Shown here piece after piece: positions 21,201 to 36,200 of a DNA stretch of 64,000 nucleotides. The stretch comes from Megalonaias nervosa. Taxonomy: Eukaryota > Mollusca > Bivalvia > Unionida > Unionidae. Both the position numbers and the translations under genes were made by a program. The notes beneath the pieces were generated by a model. The model saw nothing but the letters and a program-made list of their open reading frames with translations, ran no database searches and was not told the origin of the DNA. The stretch spans positions 62,001 to 126,000 of the forward strand of contig JAECUM010000839.1 of NCBI GenBank assembly GCA_016617855.1. The letters run 5' to 3'. How positions within the stretch are numbered: the stretch's first letter is position 1; each line of letters opens with the position of its first letter.

Positions 21201-24200
21201 ATGGCATATAAGAAGCTACATACTGACAAATCTATTTTGCAAAATAAATAGATTTTAATATTTTTATATTTATTTATTTAGATTTTAATATTTTTATAAA
21301 GCTGTCATAAAATGTTGCCTTCACAAGATGTTTAGGACATTGCTTCTATTGTTGTTTGTTTATTATTTTTACCAGTATCACGACGAACTTTTCAAAGGCT
21401 CATTTTTTTAAACCTGTAAATAATTTTGCAGCTGCTAATTTCACACTAAAGAAAAATATTGTAGCCACTTTTCATGTACCAAGATTTAAGAAAAAAATAT
21501 TTAAATAAATTTTTTTTTTTTTAATGAGTTTACTACCTAATATTATTTTAATACTTTTACCCTAAAATATACTTTTACTAGTGGATACAAACATACATTA
21601 TAATATTTTTGTATGAAATTGAAAAATCTTAGCTTTAATTTAGTTAACATAATTTTTTGCAATTTTTCTGCATGAACTGATTGCAATTGAATACTAATTT
21701 TGCAAAGGATATTTGAACAAAATAAGTTTTTTATTAAATATAAGGAAATTTTCAAATCTGGTTGGCAAAAAAGCGGGGCCAGATTTCACCTTTATTGTAT
21801 TCTCTAGTCACTTGTAGCAGACTTCAATACATGTGTGCTTTTTTGGGGGGTTAAAAGCATCTGAACCAGAAACAAGTCCTGCTTTTCAGGAAAGGTATAG
21901 AAAACGTTGTAAATAGGGTTGATTATTGATAATTTAGTCAATGAATCATTTGGAAACACCTATATAGATTTTGCATGCAGGAAATAGACAAGTTTTTAAA
22001 TTTGCACTTGATCAGTTTAATTACAAATATATTGCAGACCTCGGTGTGTATCTTATATGATGGCTCACTTATATAGTTCTTATTATGTTTTACAGAAGGC
22101 GTTTGATTTCCAAGTGGACAAAGATGAGGTTTGTCAAGCCGTTGTTACTAATACCAGAATGGAGGCAGCGCCAATTCCATATTACATCTTCTCTCGGTCA
22201 TTTGCAGGTAGGTTACATGTACAGTAGGTATTTGCATATATTAACAGTGAGTAATGAAACTTAAGAGAAAATGAGAAAAAAGGTTTAGTGCTTGTTGCTT
22301 GGTGTGGTCGACGTAGGTTGTTTCAGAATTAACTGGAAATCTGGTTTGATTTGCACCTGCATGAGCAAAAAGTCCATGAGTCACGCATGTGCAAGTAGTA
22401 ATGTTACTATCACCACTACCATATATACTTGCCTGAAAGACAAGTCCAACTGCAAACTGCACAGACCCACATCTACTGTTGCATGCAGTTTGTTTGGAGT
22501 AATCAGCAGAACAAACAACATAAACCCTGATCTGCTGATACATTATGTGATGGCAGATCAGGGTTTGTAATTGGACTGGACCAGTAAGCAGACATATATG
22601 GTATTGTACAATATTACTGTAATCATTTTCAAAATGTCTCTTCTGTTGTGTCCCAGGCCAGGTTCCAAAGCCAAGATTAAATTCAACTGTTTTCTTCCAC
22701 TGACCTTTGCTGTAGTCTGTTGCTACTTATATAGTTTCTGACAAATGTGTTTCAGTTGAAAATATGCTAATACTGAGGACACATCTGACAAATATGTAAT
22801 GGTTGAAACATACTAATACTGAGGACACATCTGACAAATATGTAATGGTTGAAACATACTAATACTGAGGACACATCTGACAAATACATATTGAGACAAA
22901 TATGTATTGGTTGAAACACAATGCTGAGGACACATCTGACAAATATGTATTGAGAGAAGTATGTATTGATTGAAACATAATAATACTGAGGACACATCTG
23001 ACAAATATGTATTGAGACAAATGTGTTTGATTGCAACATAATAATACTGAGTACAAATCTGACATATGTATTGAGACAGATATGTATTGATTGAAAGATA
23101 ATAATACCGAGGACAAATCAGACGAATATGTATTGATTCAATCATGCTAATACTGAGGACACAGCTGACAAGTATGTATCGATTGAAACATACCAATGCT
23201 GAGGACACATGTATCAATTGAAACACTGATTATGAGGATGCATATGTATTGGTTGAAACTTACTAATAGAAGTCACATCTGACAAATGTGTATTGGTTAA
23301 AATAGCAATGCTGAGGACACGTGTTACAGATATGTTTTGGTTGAAACTTGCTAATACTGAGGACACAACTAACAATGATAGGCATGCTATTCTGTATTAT
23401 TGCTCTGTATTGCAGTGAATTGGAAATTTATTTAATTGGTAAGGAAGATATCTTTTCAAGATAACTAAGATAAATATATATATATATGTCTCTCTGTGTA
23501 TGTGTTTTTATTTGAATTATGCCCTCTATATTCCAGTATTCAGATTTGCATTTAGCATTGGATTTAAGCAATACTTTATTTTCAAGTCGAAAATTTTCTG
23601 AGTTATTTTGGCCATATGACTTGAAAAGAGAATAATAGAAACTACATTGTAACAAATTTTAACTGAGTAACCAGATTACATTATTGTAAATGCAAGTTAG
23701 TAAAAATGCTTAATCAACTACCCTTAATCATTTTTTAAAAAATACTTTCTAAAAGTTCACAATAATGGCACTTTGAAAGATTTCTAATAGTGTTTGAAAC
23801 AACCCCTGTACCATGTACATGAGGGCAAATGCACACGTGTCTTCAGATCATACTGTTCGCCCTAATTTCTTTGTTGCAAATAAAACATTACCCTAGCTGT
23901 ATATACATAACACTAAAATGCATAAAATTACACCCATTGCTACTTTATAGTCGGTATATAAACTACACCCTTCTTTCCAACCGAATCAACACAGACATGT
24001 GAGTGCATCTATTTTAGAAGGAGGGATTTTCGTAATGTTACTGCTCACTTTATATAGCTTCATTTCAACAGTCCATTGATAGGATTACAAATTTATGGTT
24101 TATTTGTCTACATACTTGTAGTAATTTTAGGCATTGGTTAAATAGAAAAAGCTGCACTGCTTTTTTTGCGTATTTTCACAAATACGAGTCAAGTCAGAAA

Positions 24201-27200
24201 TAACTTTGACCATACGGCGCTTCTTGCAAATTCCACAACATAGCATTGTCCCATACGTTTCTGACCTACATAATTTTAAAGTTAAATCTCAAATAACATA
24301 ATCCATAGGCTTTGCTTTCTATGAATTGTATTTTTTTCTGAATGTATTTGCACGATGATTTATGAAAATAGACAATCTAATAAATTTTAAACTGGTACTT
24401 CCACACAAAGTGATGTATTTCCCCGTTACTGGTTCACTTACAGTTTCAAACTAATTTTATGACGAAATAGTGTTCAAGAGCAGATAAAATGTCCAGATTA
24501 TCGATTCTGTTCTTAAAACACAAATTGCTATTTACATACTATTATTAAAGTTTCAAAACACAAGTTGGTATGTTTTTATCATTAAGGATAACATGCGGAA
24601 ATCATGCTGTGATAGTTGATAACTGACTCGGGGAAAGGTTTAATGGTCAATTAGCTATCAAAACACATGCCTGTGAATGCGCAAGAGTTTGTTTGTCAAT
24701 GTAATTGACAACAAAACTAGGCCTAGCTACTGATTGCTTGATGAATACATTTCACTACAACACAACAACCTGGCTAAGGTGAGGGGCCATCTCAAAAAAG
24801 ATATGGTTGGTTAAAGTATCTTGAAAAAAATCACAGGGCGAAGTCGTTTTCGCTTTCCTAACTGAAAAAGGCAAAGTTTACATATTTTAGGCGACTTTGT
24901 CGCCCACTCCGACTGGTAGCGTGACCCCTGCTGGTACCCGCCATTTGCATTGCTTGTTGCATGACTAAACAAATCTCACAACCTACATGTCCGTGACATC
25001 AGAGGTACAAAGGTCCAGTAGTTCTGTGATATCAACAGTAAACACCTTTCCAATGTTGTATAAAAAAAAGTTCAAAAATGTATTAAATAAAAGTCACATA
25101 ATGTTTGTAAAGGAACTAAAGCATACTTAGTTCTCAACATGTTTATTCCAAGAACAGTGACCAGGAACCTGAAGTAAACCAGATTCATCAGGTAGAGAGG
25201 GCATCAATGCAGTAGTCATATGATACCAACAAAAACATCACTGACACATGCTCTCTGCTTCATGAATCTGGCTTTCTCCAGGTGGTGGTGAATTCTAGCT
25301 TTTCAGTGCTCTCAACCCATACTGCAACATAAATGTCAAAATATCTACAATGGGGTGGGAAGGGTCAGATGAAACTCAGTCATGATCTTAATACACACAC
25401 AATTAACACTTTTGGTTCAGAGTTCACTTATAAAATGAATAGTTAGGGTATGTACATGCACCACATAAAATGCTTAATTTTAGTGGCTTGGTTTGAGTGA
25501 ATGCCTTCAACTACAGCATGGTTATTAGATCACATGACTTATGGTCAGCCAGAAGTAGAAAGTGGCAAAATCCAAACCAAGCTGGTCCCTAGGCAGGCAA
25601 ACACTTGTTTGTTAATTTGTTTTGAAGAAAAAAAACATAAAAGTTTGGATTAACATCTGTGAACCAGAAATATGGGTACTTTAGTTTTTTTATTGCTTTG
25701 GGCACCAGCAATTAGTCACACATGATAGCACCAGACAGAGCGTTAGCTTATCTCTTTGATGCCTTTGGGCATTGTTATGACAGCAGTTAAATGTTCTGTA
25801 GGCTTTTGCTGATCTATAGCAGTAGTCCAATACTGAGTTTCAGTAATTTGAGAACTGGGGGAACTCCAGTCCTAACTATAAGTTGTCAATTTTAACAGAC
25901 TAGGAAGACAGAACTATACAGCATGTATATACCATTACAACACCTGAATCCATCAAAGAGATAAGCCCACTTTTCTTCTGTGGCTGTGTTGCTGTTGTTA
26001 GTCACTGATCAAAGTCAGTGGGGATATGAGACAACAATTGCATGAAAAGAATAGATCAGCTTCTGAGAGACCTTGATGTTTGGATGGTTATCTTTCAAGA
26101 CTTAAAACACGTTTTACAGTTTGTCAATACACAAATAAAGACAATCTCCTTCTTTTGCTGGTAGAAGGACAAATTTTACTCCTAAAAGCTGGCATATACC
26201 AGTGTAACAGAATCTCTGCAGCTGTCTTGACATGGTTTAGTAACAATGGTGTTAAAACATCATCAGCTTGTTTAAAAAGGAAACCGCATGAGAGTAGTTT
26301 TCACTTGGGTATAGTAATTGGTGCTGCAAAATCTGTAGTTTTAAGTTACTACTTAAGTTTGTGCGAGGGTGCACACCTTTTATAGCAAGATTCTTATGAG
26401 GGCCTCAGGGTCACCTCACTTCCGGGAAGTATATCTATTTTGCTACCTTTCTCGCATTCCACTTTTATCTCTAATATTTATCCACTCATTTGCTAACTTT
26501 GTCATGGAGTGATTCAGTTGGCAGCAACTTATTTACGTACACGAGGGTCGTCATTATTTCTTACAAGTCACATCGGTACTTGACATTATTTTGTTATTCT
26601 GCCATGACTAGCTGATGATCATACTTTGGTGCATTTTTATTAATTTTCCAAAGTATTTACATCGATGTTAGTGTTTATCTGTTCAAGTAGTTTAAGTTAT
26701 GCATTATTGATTCTTACAGGTAAATGTCATTGTTTTTCTGTCTTGAATTACATGTGACAGGTTCTGCATTTTGCTTGTGTTTCATATGTGCTTCATTTGC
26801 ATTTGATTCACAGTTGTATTTTAGCTGTCATTTTTCATTTATGGTCTCAAAAGTTCATTTTTATTTTGCATTTATCACTACCATTTGTTGTTTCTTTTCA
26901 TTTATTGGAATGCATTTACCAAAGTCATAATTACCATCTTCTGTGGTATTAAATAGAGGGAAGTATTACTTCCATAACTCATATGAATTAAAGGAATACT
27001 TTAATTAAAATGCATAAAATTCAAAATAGCATTAGATTTACAATGAATAAATATATACCTGCAACTCTACTTGTAGAATATTTGTCAGCAACATTTTTTT
27101 CTTCATATTTCTTTTCCTTCATTTAAATTTCTGCAGGTACATCTAGCTGTGACAGTGTCATAACATTAATGACAGTTGTTGGAACACTTTCACATCTTGT

Positions 27201-30200
27201 AAGTTGTGAAAAATTGTCAACCAGTGTAAAGAATAAGGAATCTGACTGTGTATTATCACTTTCAACCATGAAAATTTAGTCGAGGTCCAGAATACGGGTA
27301 AATAGATTTTCAAATCCATTTTAGAACTGTATTTGCAGTTTTTAGTCCTCATTTAACCTTTATGTATTCTGTGACTTGCAATCTTTTGCATTTCCTTCAT
27401 ATTGCATTCATCGTTTCATTTGCATTCCCTCAGCATTGGCATTAATTTTGCATTTCATTTGCATTCATTCTGCATTCCATTTTCATTCTACTGATAAAAT
27501 TACCCATGTCAAGGTGGATTTTAGGTTTACAGAGGATAATCACCCCACTTGTTTTAGTTGTAATTTGGGATACATGTGCCAGTTTTATGTACAGTGGATG
27601 GAAGATAGGCAACCATTTCTTTTCTGAGGTAACTGGAGGGTAAAGAAAGATCAGTTAGACATGGATGCTGTTAGTATATATACAACAGACAGTTTTTTCT
27701 TGCTTGGCTAAGTCTCTGAAAGCATAAAGATTTTATCATCTGGGTCTCTCGCACAGCTCCAGGCTTACCATCGTCCCAGTCACTTTGTCCAGTCTTGTAT
27801 TTCACATCATAACCCTTGGGATCAATTTGACAAGTTTCAGAGGTCAACCTGATCCAGACATGAATTTTTCAGGTTTAGGCTACAGTGATATTTCCATGGA
27901 TAGCCAATCGCAGACTCGTCCCAGAACATCACCCAGCTCTGGACTGCTTGGATTTGATTACCATGTACAAATGTTTGTACTAGCTATGGTGATCTTGCCA
28001 TAATAATGAGTAATGACCCTTAACTGAGACCCTAACTGGCTCTGGACCAGCTTGATTCCAGTGCAGGTGCTTCCCGTACCAATTGGCTTTGACTTCCAGG
28101 ACATGGTATAGTGATTGTCACTTAAAGTATGCAGTGATTTTGACACCAGTGCAAGCTCTATCCTGGACACATAGTCTTCCTGGTGGTCATATCCATGCTT
28201 TCCATTAGTATGGAATCCATTATGCCTTTGCTGAATGACTGCAGATAGGTTTCTCAGTGGCCCCAGCTCCACCATGACCAGGTACCAGCTATGGCAACCA
28301 GGTAATGGTCAAGGATGATGGAGGATATTTGAGTGATTGCCTGAAGATAATTGTATCATAACAAGAATGGAATTTCAGTCTTGTTCACCTCTGTGCTCAG
28401 GCTGCATCTCTGACACCTCTCTGCTCAGGCTGCTTCTCCAACACTCATGGCATCCATTGTAGGAGGCCCAAAGAAGTATAGCAGACTGGCACAGGACAAT
28501 CAGCAGTCACAACCAGCTGTGGTGACACCCTCAGTCCTGGACACCTGGTCTATCCAGACCATAGGTGGTGAACGTAGTGAACATACTAATGGTCTCACAA
28601 TTTTTATTCACCATCACCATCCCACACAACCTGTTTTGCCTCTCTATGTCATTGTCCCCCCCGAAAGAAAAAAAAACAGGAGGCTCTATCACCCCAGGAT
28701 AACATAAGATTCATGCCACAAATATCATCTTCATTTTTATCTGTTGATGCCCAAAAAAGATAGCCATTCTTGCATCAATCAGCAAGGTTTTCTGGTTTCT
28801 CCCTTCATAGTTCTGTCTGCCTCTACTTTCTAAATCGCTTGTGGCCTCTCACCTTCCTGTATCCATTAATTTCTTATTCAAGAAAGATCAGCTGTTATTC
28901 AGGCAACTACTGTAATCTTGTCAATTTGTGTACTTGATCCATTGTGTTGGAAGGCCCTATAAGATGTACTGGTAAGTCTTAGTGGGCCTTTTTTAACTAC
29001 CATGAAGTTTTGAATATGCTACATGACACACTCATGACCTTTCACCCTGAAGTTCCACCTGTAGACAGAGACAGTGTGGGTAAGGGACTGCCAGTCTATC
29101 TCTATGCGTATGAAAGCCATTCCTCCACAAGCTACAATTGCTTTGAAATATTGTAGTGATAGGATCCTTGTTTGACTTGGTTCCTTGGTTATGTTACTGG
29201 AGTCAGAACATACCCTCATTGTTTTGTCTAGAACCAAGCTGCATTTATGCTGGGAGGGGAACAGTTTCATGTTTGGCTGAATTGTTAACAGCAGCTCAAC
29301 ATTTACTTCCATTGTTCTGAATGTGTCCATTACTGTTCATCCTGTGAAAGGAAATGCTTTTCTTTCCACTTCTGTAATCCTGAAAACGATCACAAAGTGA
29401 TTTTGGTTCACACATGACTCCCAAGCCCTGGTCACATTTCCTATGAGAGTTCATCAAAGCTGGAGAAAACTAAGGCTTACCAAATTGGGACCTTCCTCTC
29501 TTACTTTCTCCCAATGAGAACCCAGTTTCCAAAGGTTTCTGACAACATAACATGAGACAAGGGCCAGAGATGTCCAGGCTTCTCTCAGAAATGATGCCAT
29601 ATACTCTCCAACACTTTCTACACAATGGAAAGGACATTGCCCTGCCAACCCATGGGTGTTACAAGTTGTATCACAAAGGATCCCTTTGCTTTCAGCGGTG
29701 CAAGAGATGTGTTAAAATGGTTCAGGAGGATGTTGCGACATTCGATCTAGACCAATGAGATACACATTCACATTTCTTCTTGGAATTCACAAGATTGGTA
29801 TAAACTTACAGTAAATGGGCACTGTTTTCCAGTTCATGGCACTCCATTTCTGTCAGAATATTTCTTCCTGGGGCTTCATGAGAATCACTGATAGAATCAT
29901 ACTGCATTTATAAACCTCCTTCACATCCATGATGTCAAACTAACTACATGGTTGAAATTCTACAAAAGCATTAGGTCAGTCAATGTTTGTACTAAGACAT
30001 GAAATCACTAATTTCACTGCTGCTTTGCCTTTAATTCCTTGTCAGGATCTAATCTGACTTCATCCTGTCCCAGCTTTTCATTCATTAGTTGTGAACCCTC
30101 TTGAACCATGCCAGAGAAGTGAACAGGAAAGGGCCATTTGGTTCATATCATATGAGTCTCCTGGTGTTGAAAGTCATCATGAATACTTCACTCTTGACAT

Positions 30201-33200
30201 GAGACATTGTCTTGAAAGGGTGTATACATTTTATTCAGCATCTCATCAGTATTAATACGAGCCAAGTCCCTACACCTCAGCCTTTTGGTTTGGGATTTCT
30301 CAGGTGGTATCGTCATCAACAAATCCACTTTATGCCCACCACATCACAGTTAGGCAAAGTGTCCTAGTGGATTTGTCGTTTGCCTGGAATCAGGTGGTCC
30401 TTTCACTCCTCAGTCCTCAGCAGATTCTGTATCAGATGGATTTGACTTCTGGTGGATTTGTTACAAAAGGACATATGCCTAGCCTCTCCTGTACCAGACC
30501 GTAGAATTGATGAGTCCTCAATGCTCCCTTCAGGTGGGAAAAATGGATTATCAGCTTTCTGAATCAAGTTGCAAGAATTCCTAGAAAGATTCTGCTCTCT
30601 TCTAGCTTGCTTAAACAATCCCAAATGTACACTTTTCCCATCCAAACCCGGAAGAACTGGTCATGCATGCATGGCTCCTTAGAACAAATGGACAGGATTG
30701 CTTGCTCAAGAAGGCCTAACACATTGAAGTATACTTATGCAAGTGTAGAGTTTCTTCCAGTGACTTGAGTAAAACCACATCACCCCCTTTAAAGTCTCAG
30801 TACCACAAATAGCAAACTTCCTCATTTGGCTTTAAAAATAAAAGAAACTTGAGGGTTACCTATTCACGATACTTGACACTTTAACATCACAAAAAGAAGT
30901 ACATCAGCAAAAATAAGGTCCTTTCCAACCTTCCTTTCTTTGTTTCCTCTAGAGTAAAAGGTCTGTACCTCTATTCACATGCCAAATGGAAGCGAGCATG
31001 GAATTTGGGTGAACAAAGCACCATTTGAACAGTCCATATCTTCAATAATTCACCTCTTGCCTAAGACCTACAGTCTAGTCACCCTGGCTACAGCAGACAC
31101 AATAAGTGAGCTGTATGCCATATTCAAGATGACTGAGTTTCTCTTAGGATGGACCCTGTTTTTGTTGCCTAAAACAAGAGCCACCTCAGAACCAACCAAT
31201 CCTACATAATAAAACTATTTTTTTTTTCTTGGGATTCCTCACCTGAAGGGCATCTACAAGACCTTGTCATGGCTCAGAAATGGTACCTGAAGCACACCAC
31301 ACCACCCAGAAGAATGAGATCTTGATTATTCATAAATAAAGTTGGGAGAGACAGCATTTCTACTGAGGCACAGTCATACCAGATATATTGTGTTGTCTCC
31401 TCAGCTGGGAACTAACCCAGATTAAGATGATTTTCTTACATATTTCAGTTCATGAAGTTACAGCAGTTGCCACAGATAGTGCATTTGAGTGAACTTGCTT
31501 CCCTGCCTTCATAATCATGGTTCACACAGTCATTAAGGATGATTGAAAGTCATTGAGAAATGAACACCTCATTTCAAGGCTTTTAAAGTCATTGAATTTG
31601 ATAGATTTTGCTTACAAATAAAATACAGTGGAAATTTTCACTTTCATGTAATTTATTTCACATTGTACAAGAATTGCAAGTGGTTTGAGTTTTTTTTTCT
31701 GCTAGTCATTCTACTATTGTCAGAATCCACAGGATCTAATCAGATGATGTGCATTGCATCCCTTTCACATTACGTAATTAATGCATGTGCACTCCTTAAC
31801 TTCACATGTTTCCTCCAAGCAAGGATGTCCATTAGCAGCAGAGACTTTCTGATGAGTGATCATTGCAAAATGCCTGGAGAGTGCAGAGTCAGCAATAGTT
31901 GACTGTAAGACAAGACTTCTCAAAGCAGCTGAGAAAAGATGCGAAGTGAAGGAGTGCAGGATTTAATATTCTGGTCCAGTTAAAATGATTTTTGTTATCA
32001 TTTACCTTTCATATTTCATCACATTTATTTATATCTGTTTTGGTTTTGCTGTTTTTTCTTGTATTTAAATTAGTAACTGGAAGTAGAACACTTGATCCTG
32101 ATGGTAGTTCTTGAAAAATGAATACTGATCATTGAAAAGCAACAGAAAAATCGTTGAATTTCAGTTCTCCTGATCAGTATGATCCATATGTGTGGGGAGG
32201 TCAGATGTGGCTTCTGTTATATACCCTAGAAACCTGTCATTGCAAGAGTTTAGCTCGTGGAGGTGGGTTCAATAAAAGCAGTGTCAACAGGCTACCCTCC
32301 CATGTCACATAGCAGTTTTGTATAATGCAATTGACTCTACTTTCACTGGATAAGCCAACTGCAAACTCTAACCCATATTTTCTTCATAACAAAACTGCTT
32401 TATTTACATCAGGAGACTGGAACCTGGACCAGCTCCAAAATAAGAGACGTAACTCCCTTTTCTTACTTATTCTCCTAGCATGTTTTGATCAGGTAATATA
32501 TTTGAAATAGAAACCCAATTTTTGAAGGTAGAATGTTTCTGTGATAATACTTGACGAATTATAATATAGGCACACACTCTCAAGCCCACACTGCTCATCC
32601 CAGTAGAGCATGCACTTCAGTTGTAGTAGTAACTAATGACTATATATAACGGAGTTTTGGGCACCAATCCTGTATCCAAGGGGAGGTTACTCTAGTCTTT
32701 CATTTTAAGCACACCAACAGCCATGTAGCACCATTGTTACTAAACCATGCCAAGATGGTTGTAATGTCTTACTTAGCTTGGGAGGGGTGGAGTTGTGAGG
32801 TACTCAACATGCTAACATATATTGCTAGGGTAAATATTATTGAAGAAATATAATTTACCTATTAAAAAATTGATTTCTGACAAGGAAATAGTGTTAAAGA
32901 AATAAAGACAGTGTATCACCAGTATGGTTATAGCTTTAGATGTACTGATTATTTTCTAAAATTTTATATATATAATAAAGAACATAAAAAATTAAAGTTT
33001 ACAGCAAAGAATTTGTTATTGTTGAGAGGCCATGAAAATTTATCTTTTTGTTACTAAAGACACAAGAAACGTTGTAGACAATCCTGATGTCATCTACAGT
33101 TTCACTGGGTGCACTCATTTGGGATAGATGTATCACACATGCATTTCTCCCATGGGCAAACTCAACAACACAAATATAGGAATGAGAGAAAAATGCTTTC

Positions 33201-36200
33201 TCCACATTCTCTTATTTTGACCACCTAGAAGACATCAATAACCAACTCAATCTTAAGTTATTACAGGTATGTTAATTGAATCGATAGAACATGCATAATT
33301 GAGATAAAATCAAGTTGTGTTGAAAAAAAATGAGCTTGTGTAACATAATAGCATCATACATATCAAAATGGCACAGCATATAGTGTTCCCATCATCTGTC
33401 TGTGCATATGTCTCTCCATCCAACACAGCCTGGTCAAGTTTTGCATAGAACATTTCAGACACTAACGGGGCATTATCTTTCCATAAAGATATTTCTAGTT
33501 CTAAAATATCAAATCATTTTGCTAGGTACTACATCAGAGACTCTGCTTGAGGGGATAGAGAAGTTGACACGGGGTGCTATTAAAGGTCGCTTCTTCCACT
33601 TCTATCCTCCACGAGATGTACAACTTTTAAAATGGCTTGGATACTGGATTAAAAAAGGTAATGTATACAGTGATAATGACCCCTGTAGAATGTGCAGAGG
33701 GCATGGTAATCATCCACCCTCATCCAGTACATTGAGGGCACCTTCAGGATGTTTTGGCATTTTTAAGCATGGCCTTGTTTTTATTGCAGTGTAGCATTCA
33801 GTTTATATAAAAATAATAACATTTAATGATAATGAAAAATACTGATACAGTCTTACCCGTTTATGTCAACATCCTTAGGCCCAAGGAAATATTGTCGACA
33901 TAGGAGGATGTCAAGATAAGTGTTGGGGGGGGGGGTCTGAAAAAAAGATACAAGTTAAATTCGTTAGTAAGGGGTGACCTGTCGTCAGTCAGTAGCATTT
34001 ACACTTTGAGAAAACAAACTATGCAAATTTTGATTACATGAAGACAAAACCAGTGTGAAATACACTTGTATATTGACAAATTACATTTTGGTTACCTTTG
34101 TGTAATAAAATCCACAATAAAATATTGCATCAGTCACACCCTGATATGAAAAATATTCGCTGCGATTTTCAATATCGGCATAAGCACATGGTTGCATAGT
34201 CGTTATTTACACGCTTCAAGTACATGTACTTAAATTGGCCTAGATTTTGGTCAGTCTGTTCCCATCTTATTGAGGCTACCAAGGGGATTTGGCTATTCAC
34301 AGGGAAATGAAAACCTGTTGACAAGTTGGTTTAAACAGTACGTGTATTTAGTTACAGAAGTCATCATGAAAAGTACATAAAAGCGAACAAGAGATATGCT
34401 GCTGGTATGATTAATGAAGGCATAATATCGTATACATTGACACATGCTAATGAGGTATTAAAAGAAAATGATTCTTACAATACAATGTTGTAACAATGTC
34501 AGCTCCAGTGGTATACAGTTAAAATTTTTCACAGACATCTTTGCGAGATGCCCCACCCTCAACTTCCTTAACAGCCAGATATTTAGTTTCCAGAGACTGT
34601 AAATTTAATCTGCGTTTTACACTGCCATTGGTAGCCATCATAAATATAAATAAAGTTAAAAAGGAAATTTCACAGCACAATAAACTTGTTTGAATCACCG
34701 ATCACTTTGGAAAATGCAAGAACCGATCAGATTTCATTGCTTTTATTTAAGTCGCCGCAAGAGGCCAACTTTATAGGACCAAACAAAAGCCTGGTTTTTA
34801 TTTTATCCGACCGCGACATTAAAGCCTGCCGGCAAGATCAACTAATTGTTGAATCAAGTACAGGTCAGAACTGGCCGCTTGCCGACATAAATGATTAGGC
34901 TGGAAAATTAAAGCCTGGCGGCAAGATCAACTAATTGTTGAACAAAGTTTGGGTCGGAACTGGCAGCTGGTCAACATAAATGATAAGGCAGGAAAATTAA
35001 AGCCTGGCGGCAAGATCAACTAATTGTTGAACAAAGAATGGGTCGGAACTGGCAGCTTGTTGACATAAATGATTAGAAAACAAAGGGTTTGTTCAAGATG
35101 GGACCAAGGGCTTCTGTTGACATGTACGTTTATTTTTTTATCTCGACATCGACATAAGCATGACAATTTTGGTAGTAATAGTAGACCAAGGGACCGGGGC
35201 TTTGCTTTTTTGTCAAAATAGGCGGCTTGTCGACACAAGTGATGTCGATATAAGTGGGTAGGACTGTAACAGTTAATTACCTGTACCAGTAATAGTCTGT
35301 TGTCTGTCGTCCTACGTCATTCCATCCCTGAACTCCATTTTTATTATTCCTACTCCAAGAAACCTTACACATTCATCCTATGGTCTAGTTGGTCCAAGAT
35401 GAAAATGGTTCTGCTCACACATCCAATATGAAAATCTTGTTATCGCTACTCCTGTTGAATGGATGGTCATATCAACGTGGAGTTTAAACTAAAAGACATC
35501 TTGTGGTGTCTAGTTAAATGGTTCCAATCTGATGTCCAATAAAGGACACCATAGCAGCTATTTTGACAACTTTTTTATTGCTACTCCTTCTGAATGGATG
35601 GTCATATCAACATGGAGTTTTCACGAAAAAAATTCTTATGTCTAGTTAGTCCTAAATTAAAATGGTGTTGTTATGGAGTCCAATTTGGCCACCACAGTGT
35701 TCATCTTGAAAATCTTATTGCTATTCATCCTACATGGATGGTCATATCAAAAATGGGGTTTCCACTGAAAGACTTCTTATAATGTCTACTTGGCCATAAA
35801 TAAAAATGGAGCAGATCTGAAGTGCAATATGGCCACCACAGCAGCCATCTTGAAAATCTTTTCACAATTCCTTCTGAACAGAAAGTTATATTGACATGGA
35901 GTTTTCACTAGAAGAATTCTTATAATGTTTTGTTGATCTTACATTAAAATGGTGTTGATTTGACTCTCTTGTTTTAGCTACTTTTTCATTGGAAAGTCAT
36001 TTTGTCAAGGGGTTTTCATCAGAAGAGTTCTTAAAAGAGTCGCTTGGTCCTAAATGACATGACACCATAGCAGCTATTTTGACAACTTTTTTATTGCTAC
36101 TCCTTCTGAATGGATGGTCATATCAACATGGAGTTTTCACGAAAAAAATTCTTCATGTCTAGTTGGTCCTAAATTAAAATTGCACTGTTATGGAGTCCAA

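Larger units (their letters stand above)
22208..33525 (+). other. Large intron (about 11.3 kb) between coding exons 4 and 5
   Basis: This intron is bounded by the donor at 22208 and acceptor at 33525. It holds foldback MITE copy 2, the 45-bp minisatellite, an imperfect hairpin at 25177-25275 and a decayed DIRS-like element on the minus strand (about 27.9-29.4 kb). The stretches 23.4-25.1, 25.3-27.7 and 30-33.5 kb contain only AT-rich sequence and unidentified old repeats. Small frames such as 26080-26385 and 26724-26930 have no recognisable domain. Confidence 0.6.
33848..35266 (-). mobile_element. Tigger/pogo-type DNA transposon remnant, 1.4 kb, with TA target sites
   Basis: The left end TA|CAGTCTTACCC and right end GGGTAGGACTG|TA form terminal inverted repeats with the CAGT start and TA duplication of pogo-group elements. 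The inverted repeat extends inward as TTATGTC/GATATAAG. Inside, on the minus strand, is a transposase N-terminal fragment (34519-34641). A three-copy 89-bp tandem lies near the right end. The catalytic domain is absent, so it is non-autonomous. Confidence 0.8.

Noticed and set aside
22767..23226. Minus-strand frames of 85-137 codons as a repeat protein gene
   Set aside because: They coincide with the 45-bp minisatellite, shift frame between units because lengths vary, and show no start context or splice sites.
34686..34898. 70-codon frame inside the 33.8-35.3 kb element as a transposon gene
   Set aside because: Its second half is the 89-bp tandem repeat and the first half matches no transposase. 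The real transposase fragment is on the other strand at 34519-34641.
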